From contig NZ_QJSX01000009.1 in NCBI RefSeq assembly GCF_003217515.1, forward strand, positions 85,506-138,005: a stretch of DNA of 52,500 nt, given 5' to 3'. Source of the DNA: Deinococcus yavapaiensis KR-236. GTDB lineage: Bacteria; Deinococcota; Deinococci; Deinococcales; Deinococcaceae. A program made the translations under genes and the position numbers. How positions within the stretch are numbered: position 1 is the stretch's first letter; each line of letters starts with the position of its first letter. This document shows positions 6,942-18,517 of the stretch, piece after piece. Below the pieces are notes generated by a model. That model was not told the DNA's origin and did no database searches. It was given only the letters and a program-made list of their open reading frames with translations.

Positions 6942-7979
6942 ATGACCAAACTTTCAGTCGCCATCGTCGGTGCGTCCGGGTACGCGGGCGGAGAATTCCT
7001 GCGCCTCGCCCTCGGCCACCCCATGCTGAACGTTACGCAAGTCACTTCGGAGCGCAACGCGGGCACACCCGTGACGTTCGTGCATCCGAACTTGCGGGGA
7101 CGCTCGAACCTCAAGTTCATCAAGGCCTCGCAGCTTCAAGCCTGCGACGTCGTCGTGTTGGCGTTGCCGCACGGACACGCGGCGAAGCGCATCGCGGAGT
7201 TCGAGGGCTTCGCGCCGATCATCGTGGACCTCAGCGCCGACTTCCGCATCAAGGACCTCGACGCGTACCGCAAGCACTACGGCGAGGACCATCCGGCCCC
7301 GAACCAACTCAGCGCCTGGGTGTACGGCAATCCCGAGCTTCACCGAGAGGAGTTGCGCGGCGCGACGAGGATCGCCGGGGCGGGCTGCTTCGCCACGAGC
7401 GTCATCTTGGCCCTGTATCCCCTCTTGAAGCTCGGCGTGCCTTTGCCGAAGGACATCGTCGCGACAGGTCTCGTCGGCAGCAGCGCGGGCGGCAAGGATC
7501 CCACGGAAGGTTCGCACCACCCCGAGCGGGACGGTTCGCTGCGCGTGTACAAAGCGACGGGGCACCGTCACCTCGCGGAAGTCGAGCAGGAGCTTCCCGG
7601 ACGCTTCCCGATCCACCTCACGGCGATCGCGTCGCCGCGCGTGCGCGGCATTCTCGCGACGGCGAGCGTGTTCATTCCCGACGGGTACTCGGAGCGCGAC
7701 GTGTGGGGCGCGTACCGCGAAGTGTACGGAGACGAGCCGTTCATTCGTATCGTCAAAGTCCGTCAAGGCATCCATCGTTACCCGGACCCGAAGCTGTTGG
7801 ACGGCACGAACTTTTGCGACATCGGCTTCGAGACGGATCAGGAGTCGGGACGCGTCGTCGTGATGAGCGCCATCGACAACCTCGTGAAGGGCACGGCGGG
7901 ACACGCGCTACAAAGCCTCAACATCGCGCAGGGTTGGGACGAGACGCTGGGCTTGGAGTTCGTCGGCTTGCACCCGTAG
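6942..7979 (+). CDS. lysY: LysW-gamma-aminoadipyl-phosphate reductase
   Basis: 345 residues, ArgC-type NADPH-dependent reductase. Reduces the phosphorylated LysW-bound aminoadipate to the semialdehyde. Signatures: GASGYAGGEFLRL nucleotide loop near residue 10, and GAGCFATSVILALYPLLK with the catalytic cysteine in the middle. HPERDGSLRVYKATGHRH is typical of LysY/ArgC. Starts one base after the preceding stop. The substrate kinase LysZ and peptidase LysK are not in this window. ArgC for arginine is the alternative; dual use is known in related bacteria. Confidence 0.93.
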   Translation: MTKLSVAIVGASGYAGGEFLRLALGHPMLNVTQVTSERNAGTPVTFVHPNLRGRSNLKFIKASQLQACDVVVLALPHGHAAKRIAEFEGFAPIIVDLSADFRIKDLDAYRKHYGEDHPAPNQLSAWVYGNPELHREELRGATRIAGAGCFATSVILALYPLLKLGVPLPKDIVATGLVGSSAGGKDPTEGSHHPERDGSLRVYKATGHRHLAEVEQELPGRFPIHLTAIASPRVRGILATASVFIPDGYSERDVWGAYREVYGDEPFIRIVKVRQGIHRYPDPKLLDGTNFCDIGFETDQESGRVVVMSAIDNLVKGTAGHALQSLNIAQGWDETLGLEFVGLHP

Positions 7980-7982
7980 GAT
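7954..7982 (+). promoter_or_regulatory. Promoter inside the end of lysY
   Basis: TTGGAG (7954-7959), 17 bases, TAGGAT (7977-7982). The -10 box contains the TAG stop codon of lysY. The GTG at 7989 is six bases downstream, so a leaderless mRNA is expected. Confidence 0.65.
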
Positions 7983-7988
7983 AACGCG

Positions 7989-8399
7989 GTGAACATGTTG
8001 CAACTCTCGCTCGCCGGTGGAGGCGCGCACCGGGAAGTATCGAAGATCTTGCAAGACATCTCGTTCGAGACGGCCGTGGCACGCGCGACGGGCACGCCGC
8101 ACTCCATCTTCGAGTTGCTGTGGCACGTGGAGGCGTCGCAGCGCTTCTTGTTGGAGCACGCGACCGGAGGCGAAGTCGACTGGGCGAACGTGGCGCTTTG
8201 GCCGAGCGAGGAGAGCGAGGCGGAGTTCCGGCGGGTTCTGCGCGACTTCCAAGTGGGGCAGGCGCAAGCGCAGATGCTCGCCGAGGCGCCGAGCGATCGA
8301 GCGCGCGACGCCCTCACCGATCTCGCCGTGCACAACGCCTACCACCTCGGGCAAATCGTGCTGCTGCGGCGCCTCCACGGAGATTGGACGGCTTCTTGA
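7989..8399 (+). CDS. DinB-superfamily protein
   Basis: 136 residues. Four-helix DinB-like fold inferred from the spaced metal-binding histidines: His46 in ELLWHVEAS and His115/His119 in HNAYHLGQIV. Such proteins are often thiol-dependent transferases or uncharacterised metal proteins, and the family is expanded in Deinococcus. GTG start six bases past a -10 box; an in-frame ATG at 7995 is possible. The stop overlaps the TTG start of the next gene. Substrate unknown. Confidence 0.8.
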   Translation: MNMLQLSLAGGGAHREVSKILQDISFETAVARATGTPHSIFELLWHVEASQRFLLEHATGGEVDWANVALWPSEESEAEFRRVLRDFQVGQAQAQMLAEAPSDRARDALTDLAVHNAYHLGQIVLLRRLHGDWTAS

Positions 8400-8917
8400 T
8401 CGTCGTGGGCTCGCAGAACGACGCGAAGGTGCGGCCCGTCCGCGAGGTGTTCGTGGCCGTGTCGCCCGGCGTGGCGGTCGCGGGCGCGCGCGTGCCTTCG
8501 GGCGTGCGCGCCCAGCCGATCGGCTTCGAGGAAACGCTGATCGGGGCGCAAAACCGCGCGCGGGGTGCCGCGCGTCATGCGGGCGCGACGTGGGGCGTCG
8601 GATTGGAAGGCGGGGTGGAATTCGATTCGGAGGATCGTTGCTGGTTGTTCGGCGTCGTGGTGGTCGTTCGCGATCACCGCGAAGCGTCGGCCCGCTCGGC
8701 GAGCTTGATGTTGCCGAGAAGCGTCGCCGAGCGCGTTCGGCGCGGCGAGGAGCTCGGGCCCGTGATGGACGAACTCGTCGGGGAAGTCGGCGTGAAGACG
8801 CGCGGCGGAGCGGTCGGACACTTCACGTCCGGTCTTCTCGTGCGCGCCGACGTGTGGCGGCAAGCCTTGATCTTGGCCTTGCCGCCGATCCTCAAGTCGG
8901 AGTTGTACGTTCCTTGA
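8396..8917 (+). CDS. yjjX: Inosine/xanthosine triphosphatase (YjjX/DUF84 family)
   Basis: 173 residues. Removes deaminated purine nucleotides (ITP/XTP) from the pool. Starts IVVGSQNDAKVRPVREVF, the typical NTPase N-terminus, with FEETLIGAQNRARGA, VGLEGGVE and TSGLLVRAD further on. The TTG at 8396 overlaps the TGA of the DinB-like gene, and no ATG is available near the conserved N-terminus, so TTG is chosen. The stop directly abuts the convergent HIT gene stop, with no spacer for a terminator. Confidence 0.88.
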   Translation: MIVVGSQNDAKVRPVREVFVAVSPGVAVAGARVPSGVRAQPIGFEETLIGAQNRARGAARHAGATWGVGLEGGVEFDSEDRCWLFGVVVVVRDHREASARSASLMLPRSVAERVRRGEELGPVMDELVGEVGVKTRGGAVGHFTSGLLVRADVWRQALILALPPILKSELYVP

Positions 8918-9250
8918 TCAAACGTGCCCGTCCGGGCCGTCCTCACCCCACCCGCCGAGCACGTGCACGTGCGTGTGAAACACCGTCTGCCCCCCGCCCG
9001 GTCCGACGTTCACGACGAGGCGGTAATCGGGCGTGAGGGACCGGGCGACTTTCGTGGCCGTCATGAACAGGCGGCCCATGTGCGCCTCGTCCGTGATGGT
9101 ATCGAGGCGCTCGCTCGCCACCTTGGGAATCACGAGGACGTGCACGGGCGCCGCCGGGTTGATGTCCTTGATGGCGATGAACTCATCGTCCTCGTAGACG
9201 ATCTCGGCGGGAATCTCGCGGCTGACGACGCGCTCGAAGATGGTCGGCAT
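8918..9250 (-). CDS. HIT-family nucleotide-binding protein
   Basis: 110 residues. Histidine-triad hydrolase, acting on purine nucleotide phosphoramidates or similar. MPTIFERVVSREIPAEIVYE is the family start and HTHVHVLGGW is the catalytic triad motif near the C-terminus. A second in-frame ATG at 9295 overlaps the meaB stop (ATGA) and would add 15 residues, so the gene is coupled to meaB whichever start is used. Last gene of the mutase operon; a role in that pathway is not implied by the family. Confidence 0.9.
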   Translation of the reverse strand: MPTIFERVVSREIPAEIVYEDDEFIAIKDINPAAPVHVLVIPKVASERLDTITDEAHMGRLFMTATKVARSLTPDYRLVVNVGPGGGQTVFHTHVHVLGGWGEDGPDGHV

Positions 9251-9291
9251 GACGACACGGTACACCGCGGGCGAGCTCGCTGTCAGCGCGT

Positions 9292-10242
9292 TCATCGTTT
9301 CGGCGCGAGCAGGGCCGCCACGCCTTGCACGGGCGTGAGATCGGCTTGCTCGACGCGGCGACGCACGTCCTGAAGTTGCGCCGTGTCCACGGCGCGCAGG
9401 AAGGCGTGCCAAACTTCCTCTCGCAAAAGGTCGTCGAACCACCGCAGTGTTTGAACGCGTCGCTTGGCGTGCAGGGCGCTTCCGAGGGCGGCGCGGTACG
9501 CCAGCACGGACTTCCAGACGTCGTCGACGCCTTGCCCCGTCGTCGCGCTCGCTTGCAGCACCTTCGGCTGCCACGCCGCGCCGTGCGGCGTCAGAAGCCT
9601 CAAGGCGTTGCGGACATCGGTCGTCGTGCGGTTCGCACCGCCGGGATCGGCGTCCGCCTTGTTCACGACCACGATGTCGGCGAGTTCCATGATGCCGCGC
9701 TTGATGCCTTGCAGCTCGTCTCCGGCGTTCGGAAGGGTCAGAAGGACGAACAAGTCAGTCATGCTCGCCACGGCCGTCTCGCTTTGCCCGACGCCGACGG
9801 TTTCCACGAGGATCACGTCGTACCCCGCAGCTTCGCACAGCATCAGCGCTTCACGCGTGCGCCGCGCCACCCCCCCGAGGGTACCACCGCTCGGAGAGGG
9901 GCGAATGAAGGCGTTCGGATGCACGGAGAGGCGTTCCATGCGGGTCTTGTCACCCATGATCGAACCGCCCGTGCGATTCGACGAGGGATCGACGGCGAGC
10001 ACGGCGACTTTGTGTCCCTGCGCGACGAGCGTCAGGCCGAGCGCCTCGATGAAGGTGCTCTTCCCGACGCCCGGCACGCCCGACAAGCCCACGCGAATGG
10101 AGCGCCCGGTGAAGGGCAGCACCTGCGCGAGGAGCGCTTGGGCTTCTCGCTCGTGCTCGGGTCGGGCGCTCTCGACGAGGGTGATCGCCTTCGCGAGCGC
10201 TCGCCGAGTGCCCGTCCTCAAGGCGGTGACGTCCACGGCCAT
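9292..10242 (-). CDS. meaB: Methylmalonyl-CoA mutase-associated GTPase
   Basis: 316 residues. G3E P-loop GTPase that protects and reloads B12-dependent methylmalonyl-CoA mutase. P-loop GLSGVPGVGKSTFIEAL near residue 50, DPSSNRTGGSIMGDKTRM switch region, and NKAD base-recognition motif. Starts at the ATG at 10242; a TTG two codons earlier is less likely. Follows the mutase by 53 bases and overlaps the HIT gene. Confidence 0.95.
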   Translation of the reverse strand: MAVDVTALRTGTRRALAKAITLVESARPEHEREAQALLAQVLPFTGRSIRVGLSGVPGVGKSTFIEALGLTLVAQGHKVAVLAVDPSSNRTGGSIMGDKTRMERLSVHPNAFIRPSPSGGTLGGVARRTREALMLCEAAGYDVILVETVGVGQSETAVASMTDLFVLLTLPNAGDELQGIKRGIMELADIVVVNKADADPGGANRTTTDVRNALRLLTPHGAAWQPKVLQASATTGQGVDDVWKSVLAYRAALGSALHAKRRVQTLRWFDDLLREEVWHAFLRAVDTAQLQDVRRRVEQADLTPVQGVAALLAPKR

Positions 10243-10295
10243 CGGCAAACGCTACGCTCCTCTTGCCTCGCGCCAGGAAAGCTCGAAGGCATCGC

Positions 10296-12421
<2,126 letters not shown>

Positions 12422-12425
<4 letters not shown>

Positions 12426-12652
12426 GCGCCACCTCCCGTCAAGAGGCTCCACAGCCACGCGCCTCCCCCGCCGAACCACAGCCAACCGACGGCGTAGGCG
12501 ATGAAGAAGCCCGAGAAGATGACCGCGACGGGCTTCCACAACACTTGGAAGGCGGCGATCGTCACGGCGAGGAAGTCGTTGGAGGAGGCGTGCAGGGGCG
12601 CCGTCGGGCGGTCGCCTCGCGCCTCGGAACGGTCGGGATCGGGAAGCGTCAC
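12422..12652 (-). CDS. Small membrane protein coupled to the mutase gene
   Basis: 76 residues from the GTG at 12652; in-frame ATGs at 12703 and 12718 would lengthen it. The only clear feature is one hydrophobic stretch FQVLWKPVAVIFSGFFIAYA with a glycine/tryptophan-rich C-terminus. Its TGA overlaps the ATG of the mutase (ATGA), which supports translation. AATAAT lies six bases before the GTG. Not recognised; a membrane anchor or unrelated passenger are both possible. Confidence 0.55.
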
Positions 12653-12736
12653 GCGAGTATTATTTCGCGCCCCGCTGGAACGAAGTGAGGACGAAACGAT
12701 CATTTGTTCTTCCAGCATACCCTCGCGAAACGTCGA

Positions 12737-12777
12737 AACGGGAAACGGGAAGGCGTATAGCCTTCCCGTTTCCCGTT
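12737..12777 (-). terminator. Hairpin after the DUF4139 gene
   Basis: An 18-bp perfect stem (12737-12754 with 12760-12777) with loop GTATA. It begins 13 bases beyond the stop of the minus-strand gene. No long U run follows. Confidence 0.75.
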
Positions 12778-12789
12778 CGTTCGTCTTGT

Positions 12790-14061
12790 TCAGCTGTTGC
12801 GAATCGTGACGGTGTACGTTCGCATGACCTTGCCCTTGGCGGGAATGTCGACGCGCACTTCCAATCCGTCGTTCGTGCGTGTCGCTTGGCCTTCCACGGT
12901 GACGTTGCCGCCGAGGAACTCGCGCACCTCGGCGCGTACGACACGGTCCTTCTTGTTCTCCAACGTGAGCGTCACGCGGTATTGCTGCAACGTGACGTTG
13001 TTGTTCGCGTCACGCACCGTGCGCACGTTTTGGACGACGCGCGTGTAGGACAAGTCGGGGTCCACTCCGAGTCGCAGTTCGATCGGATCGTTCGCGGCGG
13101 AGTCGGAGATGTTCGCTTGGCCGACGACGCGGCCCTCTTCTCGCACGAGCACGGGGCCGGCAGGCAGGAAGACGTCCGAGCGCAAGCGGTAGCCGCGCGA
13201 CAGGGTACCGTCGGCATTGCGAGTCGTGAAGGGGATGTTCAGCACGCCGAATCGATCGAAGCTGATCTTCGGGCGGGCGAAGGGCACGGTCAAGGTGCTT
13301 TGGCCGGGCAGCGTGAAGCCTTCGGAAAGTTGGTAGCGTTGCAGGCCGCGCAGTTCTCCCAGGGCCGACACGGACGGCGCAGGCGCGGGCGCGGCCGTCG
13401 GCGCGACGCGAAAGGCGGCGCTGCCGTCCTCGAAGCTCTCGGTGCCCGCCGTGAGTTGGACTTGTCCCGCGAAGAGTTCGGCTCCCTTGTTGACCGTGAG
13501 GTCCTGATCGGTGTTGTTGCGAATGTCGGCGAGGACTTGCAAGTTGGCATTGCTCGCCTCGGCGCGCAAGGTGTAGCGCGGGCTCCACGTGACGCCGCGC
13601 GTGAGGTAACTCAGCACGCCCGACGTGCCCGTGACGCGGTAGGTGTATTGAACGCTCGGCTGCATGGGGTTGCGCGGAGGCTCGGACGTGAACGCGAGTT
13701 GCTCGAAGCCGACGTTGCGAAAGCGTCCCGCCGCGTCGCGGATCAGCAAGTCATCGGCGCGCACGAGGGTCGCGGGTTCGTACGCGCCGTCGCTTCCGAC
13801 GCGCACGAACACCCGCTGCCCTTCTTGCGTCTTGAGCCACGACGGCACGAGGCGAGTGGTGCTGGACAGCAGTTCCAAGCCGTCGAGGTCGAAGCTGCCC
13901 GCGACGAGGAAGCCCGTGGCGTTTTGCGGAAGATTCACGGTCACGACGCCGCTTTGCGGCGTGACGCGGTCACGAATCTCGGCGAAGTTCGGGTAGATGC
14001 GGAAGTCCGCGGCGGAAGCGACGCTCAGGAGCATCGCGGCGGCAATCATGAGACGCTTCAT
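12790..14061 (-). CDS. Exported DUF4139-family protein
   Basis: 423 residues. N-terminal signal peptide MKRLMIAAAMLLSVASAA, cleaved near ASA-A. The remainder is rich in beta-strand-like sequence with YTYRVTGTSGVLSYLTRGVTWSPRYTLRAE, the hallmark of the DUF4139 region seen in mucoidy-inhibitor-like proteins. The C-terminus carries RVTLTLENKKDRVVRAEVRE. Located in the envelope; function unknown. The ATG at 14061 gives the signal peptide directly; longer frames upstream are not credible. Confidence 0.8.
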   Translation of the reverse strand: MKRLMIAAAMLLSVASAADFRIYPNFAEIRDRVTPQSGVVTVNLPQNATGFLVAGSFDLDGLELLSSTTRLVPSWLKTQEGQRVFVRVGSDGAYEPATLVRADDLLIRDAAGRFRNVGFEQLAFTSEPPRNPMQPSVQYTYRVTGTSGVLSYLTRGVTWSPRYTLRAEASNANLQVLADIRNNTDQDLTVNKGAELFAGQVQLTAGTESFEDGSAAFRVAPTAAPAPAPSVSALGELRGLQRYQLSEGFTLPGQSTLTVPFARPKISFDRFGVLNIPFTTRNADGTLSRGYRLRSDVFLPAGPVLVREEGRVVGQANISDSAANDPIELRLGVDPDLSYTRVVQNVRTVRDANNNVTLQQYRVTLTLENKKDRVVRAEVREFLGGNVTVEGQATRTNDGLEVRVDIPAKGKVMRTYTVTIRNS

Positions 14062-14099
14062 GTACGAAGTGTGACCGACACCACCTGACGCCAAATGAG

Positions 14100-14128
14100 A
14101 GCCCCCTCGCTCGAGAAGCGAGGGGGCT
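14100..14128 (-). terminator. Terminator after dppF
   Basis: 12-bp perfect stem, AGCCCCCTCGCT (14100-14111) with its complement (14117-14128), loop CGAGA. Lies 15 bases past the dppF stop. Confidence 0.8.
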
Positions 14129-14142
14129 TTGCGCACGTCGAA

Positions 14143-15173
14143 TCAGAGGATGTCGTCGCGGATGCAGGCCTTGAAGTGATCGGGGCCGACCATGCGCAAC
14201 TCAGGCACCACGTTCGCGCACTCGGGAATCGCGTAGCGGCAACGCGTGCGGAACACGCACCCGCTGGGCGGCGCGATGGGGCTGGGAATGTCCCCTTCGA
14301 GGATAATGCGCTTCGTCTTCACGGTCGGGTCGGGAATCGGCGCCGCCGAGATCAACGCTTCTGTGTACGGGTGCTTGGGGTTGGTGTAGAGGTCCTTGCT
14401 CGGCGCGACTTCCATGATGCGGCCGAGATACATCACGATGACGCGGTCGCAGATGTACTCGACGACGGCGAGGTCGTGCGCGATGAACAGCACCGTGAGG
14501 CCGAGTTCCTCTTGCAAGTCCTGAATGAGGTTCACGACTTGCGCTTGAATGGACACGTCGAGCGCCGAGACGGGCTCGTCGGCGACGATGAAGCTGGGAT
14601 CGACGGCGAGCGCGCGCGCGATGCCGATGCGTTGACGCTGACCGCCCGAGAACTCGTGCGGGTAGCGGCGCATCGAGTCGGGCACCAAGCCCACTTTGCG
14701 CAGCAATTCCGCGATTCGCTCCACGCGCTCTTTGCCCGCGTGGAGGTTATGAATCTGCAAGGCTTCACCGATGATGTCGGAGACCGTCATGCGCGGATTC
14801 AAGCTCGCGAAGGGATCTTGGAAGATGATCTGCATTTCGCGGCGGTAGTCACGCATCTGGCCTTTGCCGAGCTTCGTGATGTCCACACCGTTGAAGATCA
14901 CTTCGCCGCCCGTCGGTTCGATGAGTCGCAGGATGGAGCGCCCGACCGTCGTCTTGCCCGAACCCGATTCACCCACGAGCCCGACGACTTCGCCGCGCTT
15001 GAGGCTGAACGAGACGTCTTGCACGGCCTGCACGTTCGCCACGACGCGCGACATGAGCCCGCCGCGAATCGGGAAGAACTTTTGCAGATTCTTGACGTCC
15101 AACAAGGTGTCGCCCATCGGAGGCAAACGGTCGATTCGGGTTTGCTGCCGCGTGGCAGCGCGTTCGGCGGCGG

Positions 15174-15177
<4 letters not shown>
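14143..15177 (-). CDS. dppF: Peptide ABC transporter ATP-binding protein (DppF/OppF)
   Basis: 344 residues. Energises peptide import with DppD. Walker A GESGSGKTTVGRS, signature FSGGQRQRIGIARAL, Walker B FIVADEPVSALD, and the C-terminal oligopeptide-specific region with CVFRTRCRYAIPEC. GTG at 15177 overlaps the dppD stop (GTGA) and has GGAGGG seven bases upstream, so it is preferred over the internal MGDTLLDV. Substrate within the peptide family cannot be decided from sequence. Confidence 0.93.
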
Positions 15178-16199
<1,022 letters not shown>

Positions 16200-16238
16200 G
16201 GCTGCTCCTTGCTTACTTGCCTGCATTGCACTCCGCGC

Positions 16239-16247
16239 ATCATAGCA
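16239..16247 (-). promoter_or_regulatory. Promoter of dppD-dppF (extended -10)
   Basis: TGCTATGAT on the minus strand: an extended -10 element. It follows the hairpin behind dppC and precedes dppD, so the ATPase genes can be transcribed apart from dppABC. Confidence 0.5.
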
Positions 16248-16293
16248 GTTTTATACAAACGTACGCTTTTCTTCATTGATCGTTCCATGAAAC

Positions 16294-16315
16294 GGGGCGG
16301 GCAAAGGCCCACCCC
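16294..16315 (-). terminator. Hairpin after dppC
   Basis: GGGGCGGGC (16294-16302) pairs with GCCCACCCC (16307-16315) with one mismatch and a 4-base loop, followed on the minus strand by GTTTC. Probable partial terminator between the permease and ATPase genes. Confidence 0.6.
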
Positions 16316-16329
16316 GAGGGAAAGTACGA

Positions 16330-17472
16330 TTACTGGCGCTTGCGAGGATCGAACGCGTCGCGCAGACCGTCGCCGAGCAACTGGAAGCACAACACCGTCA
16401 ACACGATGAAAAAGCCCGGAATCAGTACCCACGGACGATCCGTGAACGACGAGAAACCGCCTTCCTGCGCCGCCGTGAGCAAACTCCCCCACGAGGCGTA
16501 CGGCTCGACCGCGCCGATTCCGAGGAACGACAAGCCCGATTCAGTCAAAATGTACGAGGGAATTGCCAAGCTGAGGGTCACGATCAGGTACGTCGAGAGC
16601 GCGGGCAGCATGTGCCGGAAGATGATGCGCCGATCGTTCGCGCCGAGGCTCGTTGCCGCCGCCACATAGTCCATCTCCCGCACGGACAGGAGTTGACCGC
16701 GCACCGTACGCGCCAAGCCTCCCCAGCCGATGAACGCCAAGATGCCGATGATGATGTACAGAGCGAAAATCGGGTTGATGTCGATCGGGAACAGAGCGCG
16801 GAGCGAAATCAGAAGGAACAAATCCGGGACGGCGCTCAAGACTTCCGTGGCCCGCATGACGATGTTGTCGACCCAACCACCGAAGTAAGCGGCGAGAGCA
16901 CCAAGAATGACGCCCAAGATCGTGGAAATCAAGACGGCTGCGATGCCGATGGTCAAAGAGATTTGACCGGCATACAAGGTCCGCGAGAAAAGATCGCGCC
17001 CGAGCTTGTCTCCACCGAACAAAAAGACCTTGTTCTGTTCCTTCGTTCCGAACAAGTGCAAATCCGCTGGGATGAAGCCGAGGATGCGGTACTTGTCTCC
17101 CTTGACAAAGTAATAGATGGGGTAGCGCTGCGCCTTGTCGGGTTTGTACTCGTTTTGGAAGGTCGTCAGGTTGAGCTCTTCCTTGTAGCCGTACACGAAT
17201 GGTCGTGTCCACCTGCCGGTGTCCGGATCGCGAACGTGAATGGGCGTCGGAGGGTGAAAGGCGGTGATGGTCTCGGTGCTGTATACCGACAGGCCGTTCG
17301 GGGCGATGAAACCAGCAAAAATCGCCAGCAAGTAGAGCAGGATCAGAACCCCGCCGCCGATTTGAGCGAGTCGGTGCTTTTTGAACTGGCGCCACGCAAT
17401 CCCGTACTGCGATTGCGGCTTGCGAACTTCACGGCGTGCGGCGGTCCCAGCGGAAGCAGTTGGGTTACGCAT
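16330..17472 (-). CDS. dppC: Peptide ABC transporter permease (DppC/OppC)
   Basis: 380 residues. N-terminal hydrophobic segment (IGGGVLILLYLLAIFAGFIA), a long external insertion of about 130 residues, then five membrane segments with the EAA-type loop LGANDRRIIFRHMLPAL. FDPRKRQ at the C-terminus is typical of the family. The ATG at 17472 overlaps the last eight bases of dppB. The insertion (FVYGYKEELN to DLHLFGTKEQN) is common in some Deinococcus/thermophile homologues. Confidence 0.92.
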   Translation of the reverse strand: MRNPTASAGTAARREVRKPQSQYGIAWRQFKKHRLAQIGGGVLILLYLLAIFAGFIAPNGLSVYSTETITAFHPPTPIHVRDPDTGRWTRPFVYGYKEELNLTTFQNEYKPDKAQRYPIYYFVKGDKYRILGFIPADLHLFGTKEQNKVFLFGGDKLGRDLFSRTLYAGQISLTIGIAAVLISTILGVILGALAAYFGGWVDNIVMRATEVLSAVPDLFLLISLRALFPIDINPIFALYIIIGILAFIGWGGLARTVRGQLLSVREMDYVAAATSLGANDRRIIFRHMLPALSTYLIVTLSLAIPSYILTESGLSFLGIGAVEPYASWGSLLTAAQEGGFSSFTDRPWVLIPGFFIVLTVLCFQLLGDGLRDAFDPRKRQ

Positions 17473-18445
17473 AGCGAATCCTCGGGTCGACCACGGTGAG
17501 CAACACGTCACTGATGAGGTTGCCGACGATCAGCAGCAAGATCGTGACGATGTTGAAGCCCGCAATAAGGTACAAGTCTTGTTGATTGATCGCGTCGAGC
17601 AGCATAGGAGTGATTCCAGGGTACGCGAAGACCACTTCTACGAAGCCAGCTCCGCTGATCAGTCCCGGCAGAATGCCGCCAATGCCGGCGACGAAGGGAA
17701 TGATGGCGTTGCGAAAGGCGTGCTTGTAGACGACTTTACTTTCGCTCAGGCCCTTGGACCGAGCCGTGCGGATGAAGTCGGCGTTGAGGTACTCGAGCAT
17801 CTGAGCGCGCATGATCCGCGAAAAAGCGGCGACGCTGATGATCGCGAGGGTGAGCGCAGGGATAGCGATGTGCGCGAGGACGTCGAACACCTTGCTGACG
17901 GTACTGAGCTCGTTGTAGTTCGACGACGTCATGCCACCGACCGGAATTTGCCATCCCGTCGCGAAACGAACTTGCAAAATGAAGTAAATCACGATCAAGG
18001 CGAAGAAGAAGCTGGGGAACCCCAGGAAGAAGTACATGATCGTGCTCGTGATCTTGTCGCCCAAGCTGTACTGCCGTACAGCACCGTAAACTCCAAGCGG
18101 AATCGCGATGATGTAGAACAACACGAGGTTGAGCAGCACCAACCACAGCGAGTTGAGGATGCGCGGCGCGATCACGTCGGCCACCGGCTGCTTGTAGGCG
18201 AAGCTCAATCCCAAGTTGCCCTGCAACAATTCGCGGATCCAGTAGAAGTACTGAACGATCACAGGCTGGTCGAGCCCGAACTGTTTGCGCAAGTTGTCGA
18301 TTTGCTGCGGACTCACGTTCGGGTCGAGCAATTGCGACGTGAGAAAGTCGCCAGGAGCGAGTTGAATGATGAAGAAGATCAACAGCGAGGCGCCAATGAG
18401 CACCGGAATCGAGTTGACCAGCCGCCGAAGCATGAATGGCAGCAA
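17465..18445 (-). CDS. dppB: Peptide ABC transporter permease (DppB/OppB)
   Basis: 326 residues, six membrane segments. N-terminal LRRLVNSIPVLIGASLLIFF and family loop ARSKGLSESKVVYKHAFRNA. Start TTG at 18445 is chosen because GGAGG lies seven bases before it; the ATG at 18433 would be too far from that site. Follows dppA on the minus strand after a hairpin. Confidence 0.92.
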   Translation of the reverse strand: MLPFMLRRLVNSIPVLIGASLLIFFIIQLAPGDFLTSQLLDPNVSPQQIDNLRKQFGLDQPVIVQYFYWIRELLQGNLGLSFAYKQPVADVIAPRILNSLWLVLLNLVLFYIIAIPLGVYGAVRQYSLGDKITSTIMYFFLGFPSFFFALIVIYFILQVRFATGWQIPVGGMTSSNYNELSTVSKVFDVLAHIAIPALTLAIISVAAFSRIMRAQMLEYLNADFIRTARSKGLSESKVVYKHAFRNAIIPFVAGIGGILPGLISGAGFVEVVFAYPGITPMLLDAINQQDLYLIAGFNIVTILLLIVGNLISDVLLTVVDPRIRYA

Positions 18446-18466
18446 AGCAGAACCTCCAGAGATTTA

Positions 18467-18493
18467 GGGTAGCCCACTTATGTGAGGCTACCC
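18467..18493 (-). terminator. Intercistronic hairpin between dppA and dppB
   Basis: 8-bp perfect stem GGGTAGCC (18467-18474) with GGCTACCC (18486-18493), 11-base loop, no U run. Likely protects or attenuates mRNA so that the binding protein is made in excess over the permeases. Confidence 0.6.
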
Positions 18494-18517
18494 CAAAGGA
18501 TTGATGGAAACCGAAGC

